Shown: positions 42,538 through 51,016 of the stretch, in pieces | Layout of the letters: each line of letters opens with the position of its first letter | Numbering within the stretch: position 1 is the first letter of the stretch | Assembly: GCF_003846175.1 (NCBI RefSeq) | Contig: NZ_ML123054.1 | Location: forward strand, 155,585-219,584 | Length of the DNA: 64,000 nt | From: Streptomyces sp. ADI95-17 | GTDB taxonomy: Bacteria; Actinomycetota; Actinomycetes; Streptomycetales; Streptomycetaceae | Reading direction: 5' to 3' | Position numbers and translations under genes: made by a program | Notes under the pieces: generated by a model | Told to the model about the DNA's origin: nothing | What the model saw: the letters and a program-made list of their open reading frames with translations, nothing else | The model's database searches: none

Positions 42538-43662
42538 GTGAGAGTCATCGTCGTAGGAGCCGGCGTGGTGGGAACCATGCACGCCTGGCACGCAGTGAAT
42601 CGCGGCCACGAGGTCGTACAGATCGAGCGCGAGAGTGAGGCGCGCGGGGCATCGCTCCGCAACTTCGGACAGATATGGGTCAGCGGACGGGCCGGCGGCG
42701 AGGAGCTGGAGACCGCGCTGCGCGCCCGTGAGCTCTGGGAGGGCATCGGGGCACAGGTCCCGGACCTCGGCTTCCGGGCCTGCGGCTCGCTCACCCCGCT
42801 CCGCACCGAGCTGGAGACCGCCGTCGCCGAGGCGGCGCTCGCCCGGCCCGACGCGGCGGCCCGCGGCTACAAGCTGCTCACGGCCGACGAGGCCCGGGCG
42901 GTCAACCCCGCGCTGCGCGGGGACTTCACCGCCGCCCTGTGGTGCGAGCGGGACGCCGCGGTCGAGCCGCGCACCGCACAGCTCGCGCTGAAGCGGGAGC
43001 TGCTGAGGTCCGGCCGGTACACCTTCCTCGGCGGCCGCGAGGTCCGCGAGGTGGTGGGCACCGCCTCCGTCCGCGACGACCACGGCGACGTGCACACCGG
43101 TGACGCCGTGATCCTGGCCACCGGCGCTTGGCTCGGCGGCCTCGTCCGCGAACTGGCCGGCCCCGATCTCCCCGTGCGCCGCGTCCGCCTCCAGATGATG
43201 CAGACCGACCCGCTCGGCGAGCCGCTCACCACCTCCGTAGCCGACGCGGACAGCTTCCGCTACTACCCGGCGTACCGGAGCGAGGCGCTGGACGCGCTCA
43301 ACGCGGAGCAGGCGCAGGCACCCACCGCGGCGGCGCACCGGATGCAGCTGCTGATGGTGCAGCGCCGGGACGGCGGACTGACCATCGGCGACACCCACGA
43401 GTACGAGCACCCCTTCTCGTTCGACACCGTCGAGGAGCCGTACGAGCACCTCACCGGGGTCGTCGAGTCCTTCCTCGGCCGCCCGCTGCCGAGGATCCGC
43501 CACCGCTGGGCCGGGGTCTACGCCCAGTGCACCGACACCGGCCGGGTCGTCCACCGCCAGCAGGTGCGGGACGGCGTCTGGCTGGTCACCGGTCCGGGCG
43601 GCCGGGGCATGACCTGCTCGCCCGCCATCGCCGAAGCGACCGCCAACGAACTGGGCTGGTGA
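42538..43662 (+). CDS. FAD-dependent oxidoreductase of phosphonate operon (TIGR03364-like)
   Basis: A 374-residue D-amino-acid-oxidase-type flavoprotein. It starts VRVIVVGAGVVGTMHAWHAV (Rossmann GxGxxG) with the second FAD block VVQIERESEARGASLRNFGQ and the C-terminal VTGPGGRGMTCSPAIAEA. This branch is found beside phosphonatase-like HAD genes and is thought to oxidise a C-N bond in an aminophosphonate or its product. The GTG at 42538 has GAGGAG upstream. It is the first gene of the operon; its stop overlaps the next start (GTGA). Confidence 0.88.
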   Translation: MRVIVVGAGVVGTMHAWHAVNRGHEVVQIERESEARGASLRNFGQIWVSGRAGGEELETALRARELWEGIGAQVPDLGFRACGSLTPLRTELETAVAEAALARPDAAARGYKLLTADEARAVNPALRGDFTAALWCERDAAVEPRTAQLALKRELLRSGRYTFLGGREVREVVGTASVRDDHGDVHTGDAVILATGAWLGGLVRELAGPDLPVRRVRLQMMQTDPLGEPLTTSVADADSFRYYPAYRSEALDALNAEQAQAPTAAAHRMQLLMVQRRDGGLTIGDTHEYEHPFSFDTVEEPYEHLTGVVESFLGRPLPRIRHRWAGVYAQCTDTGRVVHRQQVRDGVWLVTGPGGRGMTCSPAIAEATANELGW

Positions 43663-44384
43663 AGAAGTTGAGCAACACCGAGAAGCTGAGCAGCGCCAAG
43701 AAGCTGAACCTGATCGTCCTCGACATGGCCGGCACCACCGTCGCCGACGGCGGCCTCGTCGAGCAGGCGTTCTCCGCCGCCGCCGGACGCCTCGGCGTCG
43801 AGCCCGGCTCCGCCGACCACGCCGAGAAGCTCGACTACGTCCGCGCCACCATGGGCGAGTCGAAGATCTCCGTCTTCCGGCACCTCTTCGGCGACGAGGA
43901 CCGGGCCCAGCAGGCCAACACCGCCTTCGAGGAGGCGTACGGCGAACTGGTCGACGGCGGCCGCATCGCCCCGATCCCCGGCGCCCGCGAGGCCATCGAG
44001 CGGCTCAAGGGCGAGGGCCGGACCGTGGTCCTGTCCACCGGCTTCGCCCGCACCACCCAGGACGCGATCCTGGCCGCGCTCGGCTGGCAGGACCTGGTCG
44101 CCCTGACCCTCTGCCCGGCCGACGCGGGCGGGCGCGGCCGCCCCTACCCGGACATGGTCCTCGCCGCGTTCCTGCGCACCGGCGCCGTCGACGGCGTCCA
44201 GCAGACCGTCGTCGCGGGCGACACCTCGTACGACATGCTCAGCGGGGTGCGCTCCGGGGCCGGGATCGTCGCCGGGGTGCTCACCGGCGCCCACGACAAG
44301 GACCAGCTGACCCGCAACGGCGCCACGCATGTGCTCGGCTCGGTCGCCGAGCTCCCGGAGCTGATCGCGCGGGCCGAGGCATGA
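43659..44384 (+). CDS. Phosphonatase-like HAD hydrolase (TIGR03351/PhnX-like)
   Basis: A 241-residue HAD enzyme. Motif I is LIVLDMAGTTVADGG with the aspartate nucleophile in the DxAGT form shared with phosphonoacetaldehyde hydrolase, motif II is VVLSTGFART, and GGRGRPYPDMVLAA plus VVAGDTSYDMLSGVRSG complete the set. It is expected to cleave or dephosphorylate the product of the upstream oxidase. The first ~15 residues (KKLSNTEKLSSAKK) look like an extra basic leader. It overlaps both neighbours by 4 nt. Confidence 0.88.
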   Translation: MKKLSNTEKLSSAKKLNLIVLDMAGTTVADGGLVEQAFSAAAGRLGVEPGSADHAEKLDYVRATMGESKISVFRHLFGDEDRAQQANTAFEEAYGELVDGGRIAPIPGAREAIERLKGEGRTVVLSTGFARTTQDAILAALGWQDLVALTLCPADAGGRGRPYPDMVLAAFLRTGAVDGVQQTVVAGDTSYDMLSGVRSGAGIVAGVLTGAHDKDQLTRNGATHVLGSVAELPELIARAEA

Positions 44385-45481
44385 CCGGCGGGGAGCGGTC
44401 CGTCCGCAGCGGAATCAGGTTCGACCAGGTCAGCGTCGTGTACGGCCAGAACACTGTCCTCGACCGGCTCGATCTGACCGTCGAACCCGGCGAGGTCATG
44501 GCCCTGCTCGGCCCCTCCGGGTCCGGCAAGACCACCGCCCTGCGCGCCGTCGCCGGATTCGTGCAGCCCGCATCGGGCCGGGTCCACCTCGGCGACCGCG
44601 ACGTCACCGGGCTGCCGCCGCACAAGCGCGGCATCGGCATGGTCGTCCAGCAGTACGCCCTCTTCCCGCACATGCGGGTCCAGGACAACGTCGCCTTCGG
44701 GCTCAAGGCCCGCAAGGTCGCCAAGGCCGAGATCCCCGAACGGGTCGCCGAGGCCCTCGAAATGGTCGGCATGGCCGCCTACGCCAAGCGCTACCCGCGC
44801 GAGCTCTCCGGCGGCCAGCAGCAGCGCGTCGCCATCGCCCGCGCGCTCGCCATCCGGCCCGGCGTCCTGCTGCTCGACGAACCGCTCTCCGCCCTCGACG
44901 CCCAGCTCCGCTCCGGCATGCTCGCCGAACTGGCCAGACTGCACCGGGAGTTGCCGGACGTCTCCATCCTGTACGTCACCCACGACCAGGTCGAGGCGCT
45001 CACCCTCGCCGACCGGATCGCGGTCATGGACAAGGCCCGGCTGCAGGACTGCGGCACCCCGCAGGACCTGTACCGCCGCCCGCGCACCGAGTTCACCGCC
45101 TCGTTCGTCGGCAACGCGAACCTGCTGCCGGTCACCGTCACCGAAGGCGCCGACTCCGTCGACTTCGCCGGCCGCGCACTCGACGTACCGACCGGCGACG
45201 TCACCCGGGGCGCCACCGCCACCCTCTGCGTCCGGCCCCACCTGGTCGGGCTCGGCGACGGACCCAACGCGCTCAGCGGCACCATCGCCGAGGTCCAGTG
45301 GCGCGGCTCCACCCACCGGCTCTACGTCGACATCGACGGGCACCGGGTCAAGGCCGACCTGAAGGAGCTGCGCGAGACACCGGCGCTCGGCGACCGGGTC
45401 ACGCTGCACTTCGCGGCCGAGGACGCGGTGCTGCTGCCCGCGGGCGCGGCACCGGGAACCGGGGGAGGGGCCGATGACTAG
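44381..45481 (+). CDS. ABC transporter ATP-binding protein, 2-aminoethylphosphonate type
   Basis: A 366-residue ATPase of the POT/CUT1-like class. Walker A is GPSGSGKTT, the Q-loop is VVQQYALFPHMRVQDNVAFG, the signature LSGGQQQRVAIARALA and Walker B LLLDEPLSALDAQ. A C-terminal TOBE-like regulatory domain follows (~245-360). The ATG overlaps the HAD stop (ATGA). It powers the two permeases downstream; operon content points to an aminophosphonate substrate. Confidence 0.9.
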   Translation: MTGGERSVRSGIRFDQVSVVYGQNTVLDRLDLTVEPGEVMALLGPSGSGKTTALRAVAGFVQPASGRVHLGDRDVTGLPPHKRGIGMVVQQYALFPHMRVQDNVAFGLKARKVAKAEIPERVAEALEMVGMAAYAKRYPRELSGGQQQRVAIARALAIRPGVLLLDEPLSALDAQLRSGMLAELARLHRELPDVSILYVTHDQVEALTLADRIAVMDKARLQDCGTPQDLYRRPRTEFTASFVGNANLLPVTVTEGADSVDFAGRALDVPTGDVTRGATATLCVRPHLVGLGDGPNALSGTIAEVQWRGSTHRLYVDIDGHRVKADLKELRETPALGDRVTLHFAAEDAVLLPAGAAPGTGGGADD

Positions 45482-46418
45482 CGCCGCGCACCCCGTCGCG
45501 TCGGACATCACGGCGACGAAGACCCCCCGTCAACGCACCGGCCCGTCCCGGGCGGTGCCCCCGAAGGCCGGTCCGCGGGAACCGGCCCGCCGGGCCCGCC
45601 GCATCCCTGGCTTCGTCTGGGCGCTGCCGCCCGTCGCCGTCCTCGCCCTCGTCTTCCTCTACCCGCTGGCCCTCGTCGTCCAGCAGTCCGTCAGCCCGGA
45701 CGAGGGCGGCACCTCGATCGCCCCGTACGGCGATGTGTTCGCCTCCGAATCGTTCCGCTCGGCGCTGACCACCACCGTCTGGCTGGCGGTCGGCTCCACG
45801 GCCGGATGTCTGGTGCTGGGCTTCGTCCTGGCGATGATCATCGCGTTCGTGCCGTTCCCCGGCGGCCGTGCGGTCGCCAAGTTCATCGACGTCTTCCTCT
45901 CCTTCCCGTCGTTCCTGATCACGCTCGCCCTGCTGTTCATCTACGGCAACGTCGGCATGGCCAACGGCGTCTGGACGGACATCACCGGGGCGGCCGACGG
46001 GCCCTTCGACTTCCTCACCACCCCGTGGGGCGTACTGCTCGCCGAGATCACCTACTTCACCCCGTTCGTGATGCGCCCGCTGCTCGCCGCGTTCTCGCAG
46101 CTCGACAGCGCGCAGCTGGAAGTGGCGTCCTCGCTGGGCGCGAAGCCGGCCCGGATCGTGCGGCAGGTGATCCTCCCCGAGGCGCTCCCCGCGCTCGCCG
46201 CCGGCGGCAGCCTCGTCCTGGTGATGTGTCTCAACGAGTTCGGCATCGTGCTGTTCACCGGGGCGAAGGGGGTCACGACCCTGCCGATGCTCGTCTACAG
46301 CAAGGCGATCCTGGAGTCCGACTACCCGGCGGCCTGTGTCGTCGCCGTGGTGAACATCGCGATCTCCGTCGGCCTCTACAGCCTGTATCGGATGGTGAGC
46401 CGCCGTGTTGGTGCATAG
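45474..46418 (+). CDS. ABC transporter permease 1, phosphonate operon
   Basis: A 314-residue inner-membrane permease with six helices after a basic N-terminal leader. The EAA loop reads EVASSLGAKPARIVRQVILP. It overlaps the ATPase gene by 8 nt and the next permease by 14 nt, so all are translated from one message. It corresponds to the PhnU-type subunit of aminoethylphosphonate importers. Confidence 0.9.
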   Translation: MTSAAHPVASDITATKTPRQRTGPSRAVPPKAGPREPARRARRIPGFVWALPPVAVLALVFLYPLALVVQQSVSPDEGGTSIAPYGDVFASESFRSALTTTVWLAVGSTAGCLVLGFVLAMIIAFVPFPGGRAVAKFIDVFLSFPSFLITLALLFIYGNVGMANGVWTDITGAADGPFDFLTTPWGVLLAEITYFTPFVMRPLLAAFSQLDSAQLEVASSLGAKPARIVRQVILPEALPALAAGGSLVLVMCLNEFGIVLFTGAKGVTTLPMLVYSKAILESDYPAACVVAVVNIAISVGLYSLYRMVSRRVGA

Positions 46419-47202
46419 CCGCACCGGGAAATGGGCCACCTGGTCCGTGTTCTTCGTGCTCTTCGTCCCGCTGTTCGCGGTGCCGCTGCTGGTCATCCTC
46501 GCCGCCTCGTTCACCACCAACTGGTCCGGCGCCTTCCCCTCCGGACCGACCACCGAGCACTACGTGGCGGCGACCGGCGGCGACTCCCTCCAGGCGCTGA
46601 CCACCAGCCTGATCACGGCCGTCAGCGCCAGCCTGCTCGCCCTGACCATCGGTTCCTGGGCCGCGCTCGCCGCCGCCTCGATGCGCAGGCGGGGCAGGCG
46701 CTTCCTCGACGCGCTGTTCATGCTGCCGGTCGCCGTGCCGTCCGTCGTCGTGGGCCTCGCCGTGCTCGTCGCGTTCAGCAAACCGCCGATGCTGCTCAAC
46801 GGGACGCGCTGGATCGTGATCCTGGCGCACACCATTCTTGTCACGGCGTTCGCCTATTCGTCGGTTTCGGCGGCAATAGTGCGTCTCGACCCGATGTACG
46901 AACAGGCGGCGGCCAGTCTGGGCGCCCGCCCCGGTTACGTCCTGTGGCGCATCAAGCTGCCGCTCCTGCTGCCGTCCCTCACGGCGGCCGCAGGGCTCTG
47001 CTTCGCGCTGTCCATGGGCGAGTTGAGCGCCACGATGATGCTCTACCCGCCGGACTGGACACCGCTCCCGGTACAGATCTTCGCGGCCACCGACCGTGGC
47101 TCGCTCTTCACCGGAGCGGCCGTCGCCGTGGTCCTGATGGGAACGACGCTGCTGGTACTGCTCGGCGTCTCCAAGATCCGCACCAGGGCCTCGTACCGCT
47201 GA
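46405..47202 (+). CDS. ABC transporter permease 2, phosphonate operon
   Basis: A 265-residue permease of the PhnV type. Helix 1 is ATWSVFFVLFVPLFAVPLLV and the EAA loop is EQAAASLGARPGYVLWRIKL. The GTG at 46405 lies inside the preceding gene. Its stop codon sits in the first of two identical 25-bp direct repeats. Confidence 0.9.
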   Translation: MLVHSRTGKWATWSVFFVLFVPLFAVPLLVILAASFTTNWSGAFPSGPTTEHYVAATGGDSLQALTTSLITAVSASLLALTIGSWAALAAASMRRRGRRFLDALFMLPVAVPSVVVGLAVLVAFSKPPMLLNGTRWIVILAHTILVTAFAYSSVSAAIVRLDPMYEQAAASLGARPGYVLWRIKLPLLLPSLTAAAGLCFALSMGELSATMMLYPPDWTPLPVQIFAATDRGSLFTGAAVAVVLMGTTLLVLLGVSKIRTRASYR

Positions 47203-47243
47203 TCCGCCGACACCCCCGTACCGCTGATCCGCCGACACCCCCG
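47194..47243. repeat. 25-bp perfect tandem duplication at the end of the permease gene
   Basis: Copies at 47194-47218 and 47219-47243 are identical. Each begins TACCGCTGATCCGCCGACAC. The first includes the TGA stop of the permease (47200-47202), so the second is a duplicated gene end. Confidence 0.9.
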
Positions 47244-47291
47244 TACTGACTCCGGCCGGCTTCCGGCCGACATCCAGGAGATACGACTGCC

Positions 47292-48353
47292 ATGCGCAAG
47301 AACCACCTCAAGCCCATAGCCGCCGTCACCAGCTGCCTCGCCCTCGCCGCCACCCTCTCCGCCTGCGGCGGCTCCTCGGCCGCCTCCGACGAGAAGGTCG
47401 TCACCGTCTACAGCGCCGACGGCCTCAAGGGCGAGAACGGCGACGGCTGGTACGACAAGGTGTTCAAGGACTTCGAGAAGAAGACCGGCATCAAGGTCAA
47501 GTACGTGGAGGGCGGCTCCGGCGAGATGGTGCAGCGCGCCGTCCGCGAGAAGTCCAACACCCAGGCGGACGTCCTGGTCACCCTGCCGCCGTTCATCCAG
47601 CAGGCCGACAGCAAGGGCCTCCTCGCCGCGTACGCGCCGGCCGGCTCCGACAAGGTCGACGGCGCCGACAAGGCCGCCGACTCCAAGTGGACCTCGGTCG
47701 TCAACAACTACTTCGGCTTCATCTACAACAAGAAGGAGCTGAAGTCGGCGCCCGCCACCTGGGAGGAGCTGCTCGACGGAAAGTTCAAGAACAAGATCCA
47801 GTACTCCACCCCCGGAGTCGCCGGTGACGGCACCGCCGTACTCATCAAGGCCATGCACGACTTCGGCGGCAAGGAACCGGCGATGGCGTACCTGAAGAAG
47901 CTCCAGGCCAACAACGTCGGCCCGTCCGCCTCCACCGGCAAGCTGGCCCCCAAGGTCGACAAGGGCGAGCTGCTCGCCGCCAACGGCGACGTCCAGATGA
48001 ACTTCGCGCAGTCCAAGGACATGCCGAACCTCGGCATCTGGTTCCCCGCGAAGCAGGGCGGCAAGTCCACCACCTTCGCCCTGCCGTACGCGGCCGGCCT
48101 GGTCGACAAGGCCCCGCACACCGCCAACGGCAAGAAGCTGCTCGACTTCATGCTCTCCGAGCAGGCCCAGAAGGACGTCAGCGCGGTCGGCGGCGGCTTC
48201 TCCGCCCGCAAGGACGTCAAGGGCACCGACGCCAACGCCATCGAGCTCGCCGAGCTGATGGACGGCGTGGAGGTCTTCGAGCCCGACTGGTCGGACATCG
48301 GCACCAACCTGGACAGCTACGTCGAGGCCTGGAAGTCGGCCACCGGCAGCTGA
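47292..48353 (+). CDS. Phosphonate ABC transporter substrate-binding lipoprotein
   Basis: A 353-residue solute-binding protein. The lipobox LSAC places the lipidated cysteine at residue 25. The mature protein has the two-lobed pattern of iron/phosphonate-type binders: VVTVYSADGLKGENG, FEKKTGIKVKYVEGGSGEMV, FGFIYNKKELKSAPATWEEL and LPYAAGLVDKAPHTANGKKL. The ATG at 47292 has CAGGAG upstream. It is the last gene of the transporter operon, 89 bp after the permease. Confidence 0.9.
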   Translation: MRKNHLKPIAAVTSCLALAATLSACGGSSAASDEKVVTVYSADGLKGENGDGWYDKVFKDFEKKTGIKVKYVEGGSGEMVQRAVREKSNTQADVLVTLPPFIQQADSKGLLAAYAPAGSDKVDGADKAADSKWTSVVNNYFGFIYNKKELKSAPATWEELLDGKFKNKIQYSTPGVAGDGTAVLIKAMHDFGGKEPAMAYLKKLQANNVGPSASTGKLAPKVDKGELLAANGDVQMNFAQSKDMPNLGIWFPAKQGGKSTTFALPYAAGLVDKAPHTANGKKLLDFMLSEQAQKDVSAVGGGFSARKDVKGTDANAIELAELMDGVEVFEPDWSDIGTNLDSYVEAWKSATGS

Positions 48354-48411
48354 CCGTTGCCGGAGGATTCACGGCACGGGTATGGACCTCCGGCGGATCA
48401 TCGCGGAAAGA

Positions 48412-48426
48412 TAACGGGTCTAGTCC
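48412..48426. promoter_or_regulatory. Putative GntR operator before phosphodiesterase gene
   Basis: TAACGGGTCTAGTCC, sharing the exact 12-nt block TAACGGGTCTAG with the site at 42447 and preceded in both places by A-rich AGATAACG-like sequence. It lies 67 nt before the phosphodiesterase start and 58 nt after the binding-protein stop. Confidence 0.6.
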
Positions 48427-48466
48427 CACGTTCAACTCCCCGTCCCAGGGCGGGGAGTTGAACGTG
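48427..48466. terminator. 16-bp perfect hairpin between binding-protein and phosphodiesterase genes
   Basis: Arms 48427-48442 and 48451-48466 are perfect complements (CACGTTCAACTCCCCG on the left) around an 8-nt loop. It directly abuts the GntR-type site and ends 17 nt before the GGAGG of the next gene. It can be the terminator of the transporter operon, or a leader structure of the phosphodiesterase mRNA. Confidence 0.75.
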
Positions 48467-48493
48467 TGCCCCCACGCCTCGACGGAGGACCCC

Positions 48494-49990
48494 GTGACCA
48501 CAGGCATGTCCCGCCGCACTCTCCTCATGAGCGCGGCCGCCCTCGCCGCCGCCGGACCGCTCGCCGCGACCACCACCGCACGGGCCGCGGCCCGTACCCC
48601 CAAGGTCCTGGTCATCGGCCTGGACGGTGCCCTGCTGAACCGGATCAAGGACGCGGACGCCCCGAATCTCGACGCACTGATGGCCTCCGGGCTCACCTCG
48701 GTCAGCCCGCTCTACGCCGACCCGATGGCGCCCACCCTGTCCGGCCCCGGCTGGTCGACGATCATCACCGGCGTCTGGCCCGACAAGCACCGCGTCAAGG
48801 ACAACGCCTTCACCGGCCACGCCTTCGCGCGGTACCCCGACTTCCTCACCCGGATCGAGACCGCGAAGCCGGGGCTCTCGACGTACGCCGTCGCCTCCTG
48901 GAACCCCGTCACCGACACGATTTTCTCCGCGAAGGTCGACACCCGGGTCTCCACCCCGGAAGCCGAGTACGACACGGGCACCACCAGCAGAGCCGTCGCC
49001 GAACTGGCCGCCGGCAACCGGGACGCGGTCTTCGTCCACCTCGACAACGTCGACCACGCCGGACACAGCCACGGCGCCGCGAGCAAGCAGTACCTGGACG
49101 CCATCCACGGCGTCGACGCCCAGGTCGGGCAACTGGTCGCCGCCGTACGAGGCCGGGCCACCCACGCCTCCGAGGACTGGCTCATCATGATCACCGCCGA
49201 CCACGGGCACACCGACGCGGGCGGCCACGGCGGCTCCAGCGCGGCCGAACGGCAGACCTTCCTCATCGCGAGCGGCGGCCCCGTCACCCCCGGCTCCACC
49301 CGGTACGACATCAAGATGCCGGACGTCGCCGCCTCCGCCCTCGCCCACCTCGGCATAGCCGTCGACCCGGCCTGGGGCCTGGACGGCCGCCCGCTCCAGC
49401 AGCCCGTCCCCGACGCCTTCGACGCGCTGCGTCCGCAGCTGGGCACCCGCGTCGACGAGACGGGCATCGGTGCGGCCGTGCTCGGCTTCACCCACACCCC
49501 GCCCGCCGGGTGGTCCATCGACAACAGCGCGATGGGCACCGGAGGAGTCACCGAATGGCGCGGCTGGACCTTCACCACCGACGAGTTCTGGACCTCCGCC
49601 GAACGCGGCCAGTGGCGCGAGACCAACGTCCGGGCCCGGAACGTCTTCGCGGTCGCCGACGGCGACGAATGGGTCGACAAGGGCTTCACCGGCACCTTCG
49701 ACTCCACCCTGGTCGGCCCGGCCTGGCCGGTCACCGGCGGCCGCACCGCCACCCTCGCCTACACCACCCACTACCGCCAGGAAGCCCCGCAGAAGGGCGA
49801 GGTCCTCGTCTCCTACGACAAGGGCACCCCGGCCGTCGTGAAGACGTACACCGCCGACACCGTCTCGAAGGCCGAATCGCTCACCCTCCAGGTCCCGGCC
49901 GGGGCCACCACCGCACAGGTCCGCTTCCGGTACACCGGCGGCAACAACTGGTTCTGGGCGGTCGACGGCGTGACCCTCACACCCGCGTGA
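48494..49990 (+). CDS. Tat-exported alkaline-phosphatase-superfamily phosphodiesterase
   Basis: A 498-residue secreted enzyme. The GTG at 48494 follows GGAGG and yields a Tat signal (MSRRTLLMSAAALAAAGPLA). The catalytic domain is of the nucleotide pyrophosphatase/phosphodiesterase type: metal ligands in VIGLDGALLNRI, the nucleophile region LSGPGWSTIITGVWPD, HLDNVDHAGHSHG and MITADHGHTDAGGHG. A C-terminal beta domain (~350-498, ending WFWAVDGVTLTPA) follows. The shared operator suggests that it belongs to the phosphonate regulon, freeing phosphate or phosphonate from esters outside the cell. Confidence 0.88.
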   Translation: MTTGMSRRTLLMSAAALAAAGPLAATTTARAAARTPKVLVIGLDGALLNRIKDADAPNLDALMASGLTSVSPLYADPMAPTLSGPGWSTIITGVWPDKHRVKDNAFTGHAFARYPDFLTRIETAKPGLSTYAVASWNPVTDTIFSAKVDTRVSTPEAEYDTGTTSRAVAELAAGNRDAVFVHLDNVDHAGHSHGAASKQYLDAIHGVDAQVGQLVAAVRGRATHASEDWLIMITADHGHTDAGGHGGSSAAERQTFLIASGGPVTPGSTRYDIKMPDVAASALAHLGIAVDPAWGLDGRPLQQPVPDAFDALRPQLGTRVDETGIGAAVLGFTHTPPAGWSIDNSAMGTGGVTEWRGWTFTTDEFWTSAERGQWRETNVRARNVFAVADGDEWVDKGFTGTFDSTLVGPAWPVTGGRTATLAYTTHYRQEAPQKGEVLVSYDKGTPAVVKTYTADTVSKAESLTLQVPAGATTAQVRFRYTGGNNWFWAVDGVTLTPA

Positions 49991-49998
49991 TCCGGCCG

Positions 49999-50028
49999 TT
50001 CCGGCACGTCGAACGGACGGCCTAAAAT
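49999..50028 (+). promoter_or_regulatory. Candidate promoter of the HAD-IIA gene
   Basis: TAAAAT at 50023-50028 is a near-consensus -10 box in otherwise GC-rich DNA, with a weak TTCCGG 18 bp upstream, about 70 nt before the ATG at 50101. Confidence 0.4.
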
Positions 50029-50100
50029 CGGGGGCGTCGGCGCTGCACAACGCGGTGCCGCCGGCGTCCCCGCACACGGCGTACGGCAGGAGTCCCACAC

Positions 50101-50889
50101 ATGGCAGAGCGCAAGCCGATCTCGTCCTGGCTCACCGACATGGACGGAGTCCTGATCCACGAGGGGACGCCGATCCCCGGAGCCGATGCCTTCATCAAGC
50201 GGTTGCGTGACTCGGGGCTGCCCTTCCTGGTCCTCACCAACAACTCCATCTACACCGCCCGCGACCTGCACGCCCGGCTGAACCGCATGGGCCTGGACGT
50301 GCCGGTGGAGAACATCTGGACCTCCGCCCTGGCCACCGCCCAGTTCCTGGACGACCAGCGGCCCGGCGGCACGGCGTACGTCATCGGCGAGGCCGGCCTC
50401 ACCACCGCCCTGCACGACATCGGCTACGTGCTCACCGACCACGAACCCGACTACGTGGTCCTCGGCGAGACCCGCACGTACAGCTTCGAGGCGCTCACCA
50501 AGGCGATCCGGCTGATCAACGGCGGCGCGCGCTTCATCTGCACCAACCCCGACGAGACCGGCCCGTCCGCCGAGGGCCCGCTGCCCGCCACCGGGTCCGT
50601 CGCCGCCCTGATCACCAAGGCCACCGGCAAGGCCCCGTACTTCGCGGGCAAGCCCAACCCGCTGATGATGCGCACCGGACTCAACGCGATCGGCGCCCAC
50701 TCCGAGTCCAGCGCCATGATCGGCGACCGGATGGACACCGATGTGCTGGCCGGCCTGGAGGCGGGGATGCAGACCTTCCTGGTCCTCACCGGCCTCACCA
50801 CGGTCGCCGACATCGACAAGTACCCCTTCCGGCCGTCCACGGTCGTCGACTCGATCGCCGATCTGGTCGACCTCGTCGACGCGGGCTGA
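50101..50889 (+). CDS. HAD-IIA family phosphatase (NagD-like)
   Basis: A 262-residue sugar-phosphate phosphatase-like enzyme. Motif I is WLTDMDGVLIHEG, motif II LVLTNNS, the lysine of motif III is in FAGKPNPLMM, and motif IV is MIGDRMDTDVLAGLEAG. The C2-type cap lies between motifs II and III as in NagD/AraL. The ATG at 50101 begins MAERKPISSWLTDMD. It is separately promoted; its link to the phosphonate genes is positional only. Confidence 0.9.
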   Translation: MAERKPISSWLTDMDGVLIHEGTPIPGADAFIKRLRDSGLPFLVLTNNSIYTARDLHARLNRMGLDVPVENIWTSALATAQFLDDQRPGGTAYVIGEAGLTTALHDIGYVLTDHEPDYVVLGETRTYSFEALTKAIRLINGGARFICTNPDETGPSAEGPLPATGSVAALITKATGKAPYFAGKPNPLMMRTGLNAIGAHSESSAMIGDRMDTDVLAGLEAGMQTFLVLTGLTTVADIDKYPFRPSTVVDSIADLVDLVDAG

Positions 50890-50963
50890 GCCCGGCGGGG
50901 CACGGCCCCGGGGCGGCGGGGGAGGGGACGCGCACGGTGTGCGCGGACCCGCCCCCCGCGCCG

Positions 50964-51015
50964 CTGCGGATGCGAAAAACCTCCGCAGGCGTGAACCTGC
51001 ACTCAGGAGGTTCAC
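50964..51015 (+). promoter_or_regulatory. Two-hairpin leader that hides a ribosome-binding site
   Basis: The first hairpin is CTGCGGA/TCCGCAG (50964-50970 with 50982-50988). The second is GTGAACCT/AGGTTCAC (50991-50998 with 51008-51015). The AGG of the AGGAGG ribosome site for the gene at 51017 lies in the right arm of the second stem, so the folded RNA should limit translation. Confidence 0.55.
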
Positions 51016-51016
51016 G

